Below, piece by piece: positions 23,531-34,509 of a stretch of 64,000 nt of DNA; within the stretch, counting starts at the first letter, position 1, and every line of letters starts with the position of its first letter. The translations under genes were made by a program, and so were the position numbers. Below the pieces are notes generated by a model, which was not told the DNA's origin, did not search any database, and saw nothing but the letters and a program-made list of their open reading frames with translations. Origin of the DNA: Impatiens glandulifera (Eukaryota; Streptophyta; Magnoliopsida; Ericales; Balsaminaceae); contig NC_061862.1 of NCBI RefSeq assembly GCF_907164915.1, positions 33,109,522 to 33,173,521 of the forward strand, read 5' to 3'.

Positions 23531-24805
23531 TAGTTTTTTTTGAAAGACGCGTAACGTCAATATAAAAGTTACAATAAGAATCTATAATTAAAGTGCAATG
23601 AAATCAGTGATTAGGGTGACTTTTTCGTAAATGATGTTTCAATTTTTATAGATTAACCAATTTTTCTCGCTTGTGAGAATATACCTCCACGTTCGGATGA
23701 AGGAGTTGCCATTGGTGATAATATTGTTCCAAACTGTATCCGCATTGTTGCGGACTCCTGAAAAAGCCCTAGCGTTCCTCTCCATCCAAATGTGATAAAC
23801 AATGTTGGCGAAAAAACACTTGAAGCTATTGGAGTTGAAGTCGTTTCCCTTGGTCTTTAAGATGGCGAGGTTCTTGATGTCGGTCCATTCATTTGGGAAG
23901 CTGAGGAGGCTCATTGATGCGGAGAATCTTCGCGTAAGGAGGCAAAAGGGCAGTTCCCAAGGAGGTGTTCAATGGACTCCTCATTTCCCAAGCAAAGGAG
24001 GCAATTAGGATTTGGGATGCTCATGTACTTCTTGATCCGATCACGTGTATTGAGTCTCTCACGGAAGGTGATCCATAAAATGAATTGGTTTTAAGGATCA
24101 CTTTGGTAGACCACACTAAGTGGGACCATGGGATAACGTCCCCATGATCACGAAAACAATCCCAAGCAGACCCCGAGTCAAACCTACCATTATTCTCGAA
24201 ACTCCAAACACGAGAATCCTCATGGTTATTCGGATGATATGATGAAAGTGCGTTAAAGATTTTCGCACCTTATGGAATAGTCCTCAGAAGGCTGTTCCAA
24301 TCGCCACTTTTAACTTGTTGAACTGTGGCCAATTGACATTCTCGCTTGATTTGAGTGATGGAGAAGACACTGTTATGAAGGATGAGTCTGTTTTTGAACT
24401 AGGGGTCATGCCAGAACAGAGTGCCACTATCATTTCCAATTTGAATGTTGATCATCTTGCTTGCGCTGTCTCTAAGCTTTATAATTTTTTTAAGGGACCA
24501 CGCCATATCCATTTTGATCTTGCATGTCCAGATGCTAATGTCTTTTCTGATGAATCTCGAGTGTACCCATCTGTCCCAAATCGAGTCCTATTTCTTTTCC
24601 AATGCCCAAAAGTGCCTATAGGTGAGAGTTTTGTTCCGGGAGACACTATCCTTGATGCCGGTTCCACCTTCATCTTTGGGCTTGCATGTGTCCGTCTATT
24701 TGATATTTTTCCCACCACGCCCCTGAGTCCCCCAAATGAAATTCGTCATAAACTGATCCAATTCTTTCATGACTTTCTTCGGGAGGACGATCTTTTAAGT
24801 ATGTT
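23531..24805 (-). pseudogene. 5'-truncated L1-type LINE, C-terminal ORF2
   Basis: Reading from 24805 downward, the minus strand encodes the region after the reverse transcriptase of a plant LINE: LPKKVMKELDQFMTNFIWG, a stretch with CKPKDEGGTGIKD, then IGNDSGTLFWHDP-stop, where the stop is TAG in place of Trp, and finally the RNase-H-like/zf-RVT end with NSFKCFFANIVYHIWMERNARAF and EKNWLIYKNW. The reading frame is broken several times. The poly(A) tail is the T run near 23532-23541. The endonuclease and reverse transcriptase are missing through 5' truncation. A 165-codon open frame on the opposite strand at 24315-24812 is only its antisense shadow. Confidence 0.85.
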
Positions 24806-25307
24806 TCGATAAATATATTAGTACCAACCTATAAGTATGCGTCTAATGAATAAATATGTGTTGGCAAAAGAATTATTTTGGTAATGAATATTATTCACAG
24901 ATAATCAACCATTATGTCAATAAAATCAATTCCAAATATTGTCAATAATTTAAAATATTATCTTTTTTCAATATATTATATTCATAACTTAAATATTTAA
25001 AAATTTACAAAAATATTATTTTCTTCGTTACACATGTTTTCAAGACTCGTTAAATTAAACATATATTAATAAAAGTTCAATTCTAAAAACACAAATAATT
25101 GATTACAATATAAATGCGAGAATTTTTAATTTTTAGATAAGTCAATAAAGGATTTCACAAATCATGTAATGTCATAAGAGCAGCAAAGAGCACCAAAGTA
25201 TGAATTTGCACATATAGTTTCTCCCTCAACTCTTTGTTGATTCTTATATAAATTTATTTCACAACTAAAATAATGAGATGTAAAGTCGCGTTAATTCAAT
25301 TGTTCTC

Positions 25308-25336
<29 letters not shown>
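25308..25336. repeat. (AAT)n microsatellite
   Basis: About nine to ten AAT units without interruption. Confidence 0.9.
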
Positions 25337-25338
<2 letters not shown>

Positions 25339-26039
25339 TTATTTTCTCTCGTGTCTTTGTAAAAATTTCAACTTATAATTTAAAAACAAGATGGGAAGAT
25401 TATCAAACCTAACATTATTATATAGTTTTTTATAAAATAGTATTTATAAAAAGTAATAATTATCATAGAGTTAGCCATTATTACTAGAGAGATATGATTT
25501 TATAATAATTAAGAGTTACAATCATGAATTTAAAGGAATAAACAAATTCAATATGCATAATTGACAATTGTTCCATTCATTTTTTCAAGGTACGGTTTGA
25601 AATTAAAAAAAAAAAAAAAATTTAAATTACAATTTTACTTTGTTTCAATCATATAAGTAGAAACATAATCTAAGTATTCCAGTTAGACTTTAAAATTATA
25701 AATATGATATAAGATATATTTTAAAATCACAATAATAAATTTATATCGTTTTTATTTTTCTAATTTAAGTTGAACTATGTGTTTTTGTATTAGATAAGAT
25801 ATTAATTCAAATTAGAATACGTACTTTTAAAAATAATAAAGAACATTCAGTCCTTTCTTATTATTAGTGTAATACAAACTCATCAAAGTGAATTTAAAAA
25901 AGATAGTGTTTAAATGTGTTCAGATTTGATGAAATCAATTCCACAATTCTTTCAAATTTTCACACCGTGAATGAGTCACATGGTGTTCTCATGCTCTCTA
26001 TTTTAACTAAGTTTTCACATAGTGAATGAGTCACATTGT

Positions 26040-26760
26040 GTCCTCATACCCTTTGAGTTTTTTTTTTTTTAAATTTCCCACATCATCATGATAATACTAT
26101 TTATTTTACTCTTAATAGAAAGAAAAAAAATTAAAATAAACAGAAGAATTAAATAAAAAAAAATGAAAAGATAAAATGTTAACAATTAAAGTTATTTACT
26201 TATAATTATTAATTCATTATTATATCTAGATTATGAATAATATTAGAATATTTATATTATATTTAACACTATTTATTAAATTGAGTATTATATTTAAAAC
26301 ACTGTTTCATTTATTTACCATATTGCCCCTCTCTTTGTGAGAGGCAACATGGGTAGCAGGCTAATTTGGTAGCAAATGATCCCTTCACGCTAAAAAAATG
26401 ACAATATCATCTCCTCTAACATCATTAGATATCCTACTTTGACATTTTTAAAATCTCTAAATAAAATATACATCTTCATCAACTAATAACAAAAGACATA
26501 TTATTCAAGATCTGGTCATTAATAATAACACAAAGACATTTCCAAGTAAAATATATTGCTTTCATCCAATAGTAAATATTTATATAATAATAAAAAGCAA
26601 TTTTCATACAAAAAAAATATCAAACAAGCTATATGACCCACCATGAAATTTGTATCTTTATGGTTATATAGAGTTAACTGTTTAATCATTTTATCAATAT
26701 CTATTACTAGATAAAACTAATATATAAATAACATGTAGGAATAATAAACATTGTTTGGTA
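26040..26760 (+). repeat. Diverged duplication, partner at 2080-3570
   Basis: This shares collinear blocks with 2.1-3.6 kb, including CACATCATCATGATAATACT, ATTATTCAAGATCT, GACATTTCCAAGTAAAATATA and CCACCATGAAATTTG. It is shorter than its partner. Confidence 0.55.
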
Positions 26761-27376
26761 GTAGAAATAATATTCATGGCGACGGTTCAGGTTAGGTTTT
26801 GTTTTAGCTGCAGCACAAAATTTAAATATACCATAATTTATATCTCTTATCATCAATAATTATAGTTCATCATGAACTTTTAGACACGTCATGTGTATAT
26901 ATTAACTCTCATAGCCTTATAAAAACTTTGTGTTCCTAATAATGGATCTTTGGGATATTGTAAATGAGTTGTTTTGTGTGGAGACTATCATTTACAGTTA
27001 TATGTTATATAACTGGATAATTGGATAATTTGTACGATTAACAATAAACTTTAAATTTTGAATTATGAGGTTCGGTTAAGGATTAACCATACTAGACTCT
27101 ACATCAATCTATTTTGAACAAGAAGCCATATTTATTTCTGATTTGGAATATAAATAGTTGTATTTGATTTTTAAGATTAGAATATGTATGGACGCAATTA
27201 TTGTAATCAAATTAAAAATTCAATTCATTTATTCCACTTCGATGTCTAGAAAAAGTTCGCATAAGATTGATTATCTCAAAAGTTTGATCAATTATTGAAA
27301 AATGCTACTAAAGAATTTGTTAGAAATCTTATATTGAAAAAACTAAAATATATATAAAAATGATACTTCAAATAAA

Positions 27377-27960
27377 TTAATTAAATAATATATTACAAAG
27401 AAAGAAATAATCATAATACAAATGTTGATTCGATGCATGTGTCAAACAAATTTCCATTAAAATAGTTCCATCGTCTCCCATTGTGCTGGAGCTTATCTCA
27501 AATGACTGTATCTCAGGGTACAACGAATCTAGTAGTGATTCAACACTGCAATCACTACGCAAAGAACATGATAGAGTACCTGAATCAATTACCAAATTTT
27601 AACAGGTATACGATGAGATAAGAACTCAAAGAACACTCGGTAGAGTAAAAAACTCGAAGAACACTCATTTACGAGAGTAGAACTCGAATAACACTCAAGA
27701 AAATAATGAAAAATCTTTCGAATTCTAAGGAGATAATGAAATAAGTGAATAAGAGATTTATAAAGAATTCCAACATTATGAGATATATAGTTATTAACCA
27801 TCACATCACAATAAATTCATTTATCAATCAAACAGCTGATAATTCATTTAACGGTTGTTATTCCTAAACTCTTGACATATATAGACTTTTGGCATTCAAT
27901 CTTATGAAGGCATTAGATTTTATTCATTGACATTAAATTTCACCAAATATTCACATTGGT
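27377..27960 (-). other. Unrecognised minus-strand segment: promoter- or LTR-like plus a 72-codon frame
   Basis: On the minus strand, a stretch with a TTTATAAATC box (complement near 27755-27764) is followed by repeated GAGTGTTCTTCGAGTT-like units (27615-27705, four imperfect direct copies) and then a frame (27595-27377) whose middle is non-repetitive protein-like sequence (CSLRSDCSVESLLDSLYPEI, SSTMGDDGTILMEI). This could be the 5' end of a retrotransposon or an exon of a decayed gene. No family was recognised and the frame's tail runs into AT-rich DNA. Confidence 0.25.
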
Positions 27961-28008
27961 TTGATCCTTGAACATCAAGTAAATCGTACTTTAGCATCAT
28001 TCATAGAA

Positions 28009-28036
28009 ACTAGCATATATTCCGTGCATTTGCACG
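28009..28036 (-). mobile_element. Possible Helitron 3' terminus (hairpin plus CTAGT)
   Basis: On the minus strand a 5-bp-stem hairpin (CGTGC-AAAT-GCACG, 28036-28023) is followed nine bases later by CTAGT (28013-28009) and then T. Helitrons end in a short GC-rich hairpin a few bases before CTRRT and insert between A and T. The element would extend rightward into the 315-bp repeat array and, interrupted by the CACTA insertion, end near 40705. No RepHel coding sequence is present. The stem is short, so this is a tentative call. Confidence 0.4.
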
Positions 28037-28085
28037 AGTAATAATATAAAAAATCGTGAAAAAATATTACGATAAAAATGTTTAT

Positions 28086-29989
28086 GGATGGGTAAACCCA
28101 CAATCCGACCCAAGTATCAATTTAGTCTCACATATATATCCAAATTAACCACAACTCTCGACTCGACAATCCGGACACTTTAAAAATTAAGCATCATTAT
28201 ATATATATATAGATTAGTTAGTTAAAAAGTTGGTCTTATATTGTTAAAATGTCTCGCGTTCATCAAATTTGGTGTTGAATTTGAAAATATAAAGTGTTAT
28301 TAGCCTAATTAGTTAAAAGGTTATACTTGTTTTGTTAGGTTGCAAGTTCGAACCATACCTATAGCATATTTAATTTTATTTTAAACTGTTTTAAGTTTAT
28401 GGGCGGGTCAACCCACAATCCGACCCAAGTATCCATTTACTCTCACATATATATCCAAATTAACCACAACTCTCGACTCGGTAATCTGAACACTTTAAAA
28501 ATTAAGCATCATTATATATATATAGATTAGTTAGTTAAAAGTTGAACTTATATTGTTAAAATGTCTCGCGTTTATCAAATTTGGTGTTGAATTTAAAATA
28601 TAAAGTGTTATTAACTTAGTTCGTTAAAGGGTTGTACTTGTTTTGTTAGGTTGCAAGTTCGAACCATACCTATAGTATATTTATTTTATTTTTAACCATT
28701 TTAAGTTTATGGGCGGGTCAACCCACAATCTGACCCAAATATCCATTACTCTCACATATATATCCAAATTAACCACAATTCTCGACTCGGTAATCCAGAC
28801 ACTTTAAAAATTAAGCAGCATTATATATATATATATAGATTAGTTAGTTAAAAAAATTAAACTTATATTGTTAAAATGTTCCGCGTTCATCAAATTTGGT
28901 GTTGAATTTAAAATATAAAGTGTTATTAGCCTAGTTCGTTAAAGAGTTATACTTATTTTGATAGGTTGCAAGTTCGAACCATACCTATAGCATATTTAAT
29001 TTTATTTTTAACCGTTTTAAGTTCATGGGCGGGTCAACCCACAATCCGACCAAAGTATCCATTTACTCTCACATATATATCCAAAATAACCACAACTCTT
29101 GACCCGACAATCCAGATACTTTAAAAAATAAGCATCATTATATATATATATATAGATTAGTTAGTGAAAAAGTTGAACATATATTGTTAAAATGTCCCGC
29201 GTTCATCAAATTTGGTGTTGAATTTAAAAATATAAAGTGTTATTAGCCTATTGGTTAAAAAGTTGTACTTGTTTTGTTAGGTTGCAAGTTTGAACCATAC
29301 CTATAGCATATTTAATTTTTTTTAACCGTTTTAAGTTTATGGGCGGGTCAACCCACAATCCAACCCAAGTATCCATTTACTCTCATATATATATATCCAA
29401 ATTAACCACCACTCTCGACCCGGTAATTCGGACACTTTAAAAATTAAGCATCATTATATATATATAGATTAGTTAGTTAAAAAGTTAAACTTATATTGTT
29501 AAAATGTCCCGCGTTCATCAAATTTGGTGTTGAATTTAAAATATAAAGTGTTATTAGCCTAGTTGGTTAAAGGGTTGTACTTGTTTTGTTATGTTGCCAG
29601 TTCGAACCATACCTATAATATTTTTAATTTTATTTTTAACCGTTTTATGTTTATGGGCGGGTCAACCCACAATCCGACCCAAGTATCCATTTATTCTCAC
29701 ATATATATCCAAATTAACCACAGCTCTCGACCCGGCAATCCGGACACTTTAAAAATTAAGCATCATTATATATATATATATATATATATTAGTTAGTTAA
29801 AAAGTTAAATTTATATTGTTAAAATGTCCCGCGTTCATCAAATTTGGTGTTGAATTTAAAATATAAAGTGTTATTAGTCTAGTTGGTTAAAGGGTTGTAC
29901 TTGTTTTGTTAGGTTCCAAGTTCGAACCATACCTATAACATTTTTAATTTTATTTTTAACAGTTTTAATTTTATGGGTGGGTCAACCCA
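28086..29989 (+). repeat. Tandem array of about 315-bp units with tRNA-like boxes
   Basis: Six full units and a start of the next begin at about 28086, 28401, 28711, 29027, 29341, 29655 and 29975 (periods 310-320 bp). Each opens with GGGCGGGTCAACCCACAATC, has an AT-run at its middle and ends with a tRNA-like module: an A-box-like TAGCCTAGTTGG (for example 29555-29566) and, 33 bases on, a B-box-like GTTCGAACC (29600-29608). The units differ mostly by single substitutions and AT-run length. The seventh unit is split by the CACTA element and resumes at 40598. This could be an internal array of a Helitron or a SINE-derived satellite. Confidence 0.85.
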
Positions 29990-30466
29990 CACTAGTAAAA
30001 AATTAACCTTTACCGACGGTTTTTTACGAGGGTTTTATAAAACTCTCCTAAATACTCCCGAGAGGAATAAAACTTTCGGTATTAAAAATAGATTCCGAGA
30101 GGGGTGTAAAACCTTCGGGGTTATTAATTATTACCGAAAGTTCTTTGTAGAACTTTCGGTTTTTACCTTCCCAAAAAACCAAAAATAATTCTAAGTGTTG
30201 GACGTGGGTTAATTGCGAAGGTTTTTACAAAAACCTTCGGTTTCGCAATCCCGGAGATTTTTAATTGCGAAGGTTATTCAAAGAACCTTCGGTTTTACCT
30301 TTTTTGAAATTCTCTTTTCCGAAGGTTTTCCAAAGAAACTTCGGTTTTGGCTCAATTAAAAATAATTCTAAGTTTGGTAATGGTTATTTCCGAAGGGTTT
30401 TAATAAACCTTCGGTTTTGACTAATATCAAAACCGAAAGTTATATGAAAACCTTCGGCATCTACCT
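29990..30466 (+). repeat. CACTA 5' terminal and subterminal repeats
   Basis: After the 13-bp terminus there are many direct and inverted copies of a core CGAAGGTTTT / AACCTTCGG, with some CGAAAGTT variants. In CACTA elements such motifs are the binding sites of the TnpA-like protein. The same region is recognisable, more diverged, from 61669. Confidence 0.85.
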
Positions 30467-30467
30467 C

Positions 30468-30475
30468 TATAAATA
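30468..30475 (+). promoter_or_regulatory. TATA box of the first CACTA transcript
   Basis: TATAAATA is followed by a pyrimidine- and GC-rich leader (about 30500-30588) ending in a splice donor AG-GTTTG at 30588/30589. The matching acceptor TTTAG at 30873 is followed directly by an ATG. Confidence 0.55.
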
Positions 30476-30874
30476 CAAACCCTAACCCTTCTCTTTTTTC
30501 ATTCTACTCATCTTTCCTTTCTCTCTCTCCCGCGCCGCAGCCGCCTCCCCCACGCCGTCCCCCACGCCGCTTCTCTTCTCGCGTTCAGGTTTGTTTCATT
30601 TGTTTTTTTATTTGTTGTTTATTATTAGATTTAGATTTCTTTTAATGTAGTTTATATATATTATCTAGATTTAGGCTAGTTTAAATTATTTGTTTGTTTC
30701 ATTGATTTAGATTTGTCTATACGTTATTGTTTAGATTAGATTTAGGTTAGTTTGTTAAATATATATGATTTTGTTAGATTTATTATTTTGTTTGATTGAA
30801 GTTATATTAGATTTAGGTTACGGTATATTTTGTTTGATTAATATATGTATACATATATCTGAATTGCATTTAGG

Positions 30875-31153
30875 ATGGGTGATTCATGAAATAGTCTTCG
30901 ACGTACACCGGAGAAACTGCCTCCGTGTTACCAGAATTTGCTAGCACAAACAGAAATTGCGGCACGTGAGGAAGAAGTTAGACAAATGACGCTGGAAATG
31001 GAGCAAATCCGATTGAGGGATGCGGAAAGAGACCGATTGCTGAGTGAAATTAAAGCGGACAGGGCTGAAATGGCCCAGAGATTAGAGAATCTCGAACAGG
31101 AACTTGTATTGTTGAGCAGTCGACTTAATCAACCACCCCCTCCCCCCATCTAA
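30875..31153 (+). pseudogene. Short coiled-coil protein, shrunken copy of the CACTA Transposase_24 gene
   Basis: The ATG follows an intron end (30873), and the frame has one early stop, TGA at 30887-30889, before reading on to TAA at 31151. The N-terminal part RRTPEKLPPCYQNLLAQTE matches RKTPKKLDKSYQNLLAQSE of the gene at 37915. The middle (about residues 30-80) is a charged coiled coil (EEEVRQMTLEMEQIRL, RLENLEQEL). The tail LNQPPPPPI matches the QQPPPPP end of the same gene. The conserved Transposase_24 core between them is missing. This suggests an internally deleted copy placed under the element's 5' promoter. Its role is unknown; it could have been a dominant partner that binds through the coiled coil. 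The homology is seen directly; the function is inferred. Confidence 0.65.
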
Positions 31154-31339
31154 TAATTTCTAGATTATATTGTTTGATTAATTATGTTTTTTGGTTTCCG
31201 TACGAATGATGACATTTTTATGTGTTTTGTTTTAATAATTATGAATTATTATTATTGTCTTTGGTTTGGTTTTAATATGTTGTTCATGAATTATTTTATT
31301 TTTGTTTGCTTTTCACTTTTTAAAAAAAAAAACAACATG

Positions 31340-32110
31340 GACAAAACCGAAGGTTTATTTGAAAACCTTCGGTTTTGACCCTCGATTAAAAAAATCTGAA
31401 AATTTTCTAAGTACGGGGAAGGGTAAAAACCGAAGGTTTTCAAATAAACCTTCGGTTTTGACCCTCGGTTAAAAAAAATCCAAAAATTTTCTAAGTATTG
31501 GGAAAAGTAAAAACCGAAGGTTTATTTGAAAACCTTTGGTTTTGATCATCGGTTAAAAAAATCCAAAAATTTTCTAAGTATGGGGAATGGTAAAAACCAA
31601 AAGTTTATTTGAAAACCTTCGGTGTTGACCCTCGGTTAAAAAAATCCAAAAATTTTCTAAGTATGGGGAAGGGTAAAAACCGAAGGTTTATTTGAAAACC
31701 TTTGGTTTTGACCCTCGGTTAAAAAAATCCAAAATTTTTCTAAGTATGGGGAAGGGTAAAAACTGAAGGTTTATTAGAAAACCTTCGGTTTTGACCCTCG
31801 GTTAAAAAAATCCAAAAATTTTCTAAGTATGGGGAAGGGTAAAAACCGAAGGTTCATTTGAAAACTTTCGGTTTTGACCCTCGGTTAAAAAAATCCAAAA
31901 TTTTTCTAAGTATGGGGAATGGTAAAAACAGAAGGGTTATTTGAAAACCTTCGGTTTTGACCCTCGGTTAAAAAAATCCAAAAATTTTCTAAGTATGGGG
32001 AAGGGTAAAAACCGAAGGTTTATTTGAAAACCTTCGGTTTTGACCCTTCCTAAAAACATTCTGTTTAAGGTCAGGACCGAGAGGTTTATTCAAAACCTTC
32101 GCAAATATCA
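31340..32110 (+). repeat. Tandem array of about 84-bp palindromic units in the CACTA
   Basis: About eight or nine units, each with an inverted pair CCGAAGGTTT...AAACCTTCGG followed by GACCCTCGGTTAAAAAAAT and TTTTCTAAGTATGGGGAAGG. Each unit can fold into a hairpin. It is an internal amplification of the 5' subterminal motif. The related array in the second CACTA copy (61870-63600) uses a longer-amplified variant. Confidence 0.9.
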
Positions 32111-32429
32111 ATAAAAACCGAAAGTTATACTATTAACTTTCGGTTTTACCACTTCCTAATTTGTTAAGTTATTTTGTTTTAAACCTACTAATCTAGACTC
32201 CTAACTAATATAATCAAGTGTGATTGTGTTTGATGTTAAATTCTTTATGATTGTGTTTGATTATATAAAGAAGTGTATATGTATGTTTGTGTTTGCTGAT
32301 CATATGAATGTGTACAAAATTTGATCATATGGATTGTGTAATGTTTTAAGGTTATCAAATGTGTTAAAATAATGTTGTTCAAAGTCATTAGAAGGTTAAA
32401 AACCAATTAATTTAACAATTTGTGAAATT

Positions 32430-32750
32430 GTAATTCAGAAAGTTAATTGTATAACTTTCGGAAATAACCATCAAAACCGAAATTTATACAATTAACTTTC
32501 GTTTTTATCTAATTAAATTAAATTGTACACATTTCAAAACGAGAAATTTAGACATATCTCTCGAAATTTAATTGATCAAAACCGAGAGTTATATGATTAA
32601 CTCTCGGAAATTAATTAAATGATCAAAACCGAGAGTTATATGATTAACTCTCGGAAATTAATTAAATGATCAAAACCGAGAGGTAATCATATAACTCTCA
32701 GAAATTAATCAAATGATCAAAACCGAGAGTTATATGATTAACTCTCGGAA
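32430..32750 (+). repeat. Repeat block of about 47-bp CTCTCGG units
   Basis: Four to five units of AACCGAGAGTTATATGATTA plus ACTCTCGGAAATTAATTAAA, again inverted within the unit. From here onward the motif core changes from CCTTCGG to CTCTCGG, the version used at the 3' end of the element. Confidence 0.85.
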
Positions 32751-32789
32751 ATGACCTTTAAAAAAAACAAAACCTGTTTTTTTTCTTTC

Positions 32790-34509
32790 TTCTTTCCCCG
32801 TTTTATTTCTCTCTCCCCGATTCTTCTTCCGATTCTTTTTCCGCTTCTTCTTCCGCGCCGCCTCCTGCCCAGCCGCGTCCTCCAGCTAGAAATCGAAGAC
32901 GAAGCCGCGCCGCCCTCCTTCGATTGACGCCGCCGTTGATTGAAGAAGGCTTTTCGCCGCCAGGTCGCTGCCTCCGCTTGGATCGACGACGCCGCTCGCT
33001 GCCTCCGCTTGGATCGACGACGCCGGTGATTGAAGACTACCGCCGTCGATTGAAGACAGTCGTCGCCGCCTCCTGCTGCCGCCATCCGATTCAACCTACA
33101 GTCGCAAAGGTTAGTTTGATTTTAAGTTAGATTTTGTATTTTAGGTTAGATTTTGGATTTCAGGTTATATAGGTTTGATTTTGGATTTTAGGTTAGTTTG
33201 ATTGATTGTTAAATTAGTTTGATATTGGTTTGATTAATTGTTAAATTAGTTTCATTTTAGGTTATATGAGTTAGATTGTTCAATTAGTTTGATTTTAGGT
33301 TTGATTATATTGGTATCATTATATTAGTTTGATTGATGGTTATTCAGTTTGATTTTAGGTTAGTTTAGGTTTTGATTATGATATATTTTGTTTGATATGA
33401 TGATTATTTGGTTTGATTTGAGTTTGATTTAGGTTAGTTTTTGTTTGATTATATATTATTTATGTTATATTATGTTAGAATTATGTTTGATTTAAGTTTT
33501 GTTTGAATTATGTTTGATTTAGATTTGATTTTGGTTATTAGATTTGGTTTGAAAATGTTTGATTAATGTTAAATTTAGGTTATATGTTCAATATTTTGGT
33601 TAGATTTGGTTTTTATATTGATTTGTTAGATTAGGTTTGTTAGATTATATTTTGTTTGGTATATGATATATATAGTTTGAACTTTCTTGGATTTATGTTA
33701 AATTTAAGTTAGATAACATGGTTTGATTTTGTCTGATTTTGGATTAGGACCGTTCGTCTCTTGAAGATCGCCGAGGTTATTCCACCTTCAGCTGCCTCCT
33801 CCACCGTCGCAACGCCTCTCCACCGTCGCCGGCACAACTCCTAAAAAAGGTCAGTTTTTAAGGATTTTTATGTTGTTAGGATTATATTGGATTTTAGGTA
33901 TGAATTGAATTGTTTGAATTAGAGTTGATTATGTTAGATTTGGTTTATGTATGAATAAATTAGATTTTAGGTTAGAATTGCATTGTTTGTATTATATTGG
34001 ATTTTAGGTATGAATGAAATTATTTGAATTATGTATGATTGAAATAGTGTTTGACTAGGTTTGATTAGTTTAAAAAATTGGTTAGATTTATGATGATTGG
34101 TTATTTGAATTAAGCCAGATTGAAGACTGCCGTGCTAGATTGGTTAGATTAGGTTTGAAATGTTTATGATGAAATATTGTTTGTTTAGGTGGAATTTGGC
34201 TTGTATAATGTTAGATTATGTTTGAAATGTATATGAATGAAATATGAATGTTTGTGTGGAATTTGGCTTGGATAACGTTAGATATTCTTCAAATGTATAT
34301 GAATGAAATAATGTTAGATTATGTTTGAAATGTATATGAATGAAATATTGTTTGTTTAGGTGGAATTTTGGTTGGATAAATGTTAGATTAAATTGAACTT
34401 TGGTTGGATAATGATAGAATAAGTAGAAATTATGTTAGCATTATGTAAGCCTAATTAATTTAGACAAATTTAAGTTAATAATAATGCGGGTTATTTTCCA
34501 TTTTATTAG
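32790..34509 (+). other. 5' untranslated exons and introns of the TNP2 gene (inferred)
   Basis: A pyrimidine- and GC-rich block (about 32790-33109) ends in a donor-like AAG-GTTAG. A TTAGATTTGGTTTGATT-rich intron follows, then a second GC-rich block (33748-33849, acceptor ATTAG, donor AAG-GTCAG) and a further T/G-rich intron to an acceptor TATTAG at 34509. The alternation of CCG-rich blocks and T-rich stretches is what gives the exon model. Small frames in the GC-rich blocks are not conserved proteins. Confidence 0.45.

Larger units (their letters stand above)
24811..28008. other. AT-rich intergenic DNA
   Basis: This contains a trinucleotide microsatellite, the partner of the 2.1-3.6 kb duplication (26040-26760), a local 76-bp tandem duplication around 25965-26055 (GTGAATGAGTCACAT-GTGT repeated) and the LTR-like or gene-like segment at 27377-27960. 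No confident gene. Confidence 0.6.

Noticed and set aside
24315..24812. 165-codon plus-strand frame with ordinary-looking composition
   Set aside because: The opposite strand encodes recognisable LINE ORF2 motifs (FIWG, GTLFWHDP, KPKDEGGTGIKD), so this is an antisense shadow.
32738..33130. Arg/Ala/Ser-rich frames on both strands
   Set aside because: They lie in the CCG-rich leader exon of the TNP2 gene; the composition, not a protein, keeps the frames open.
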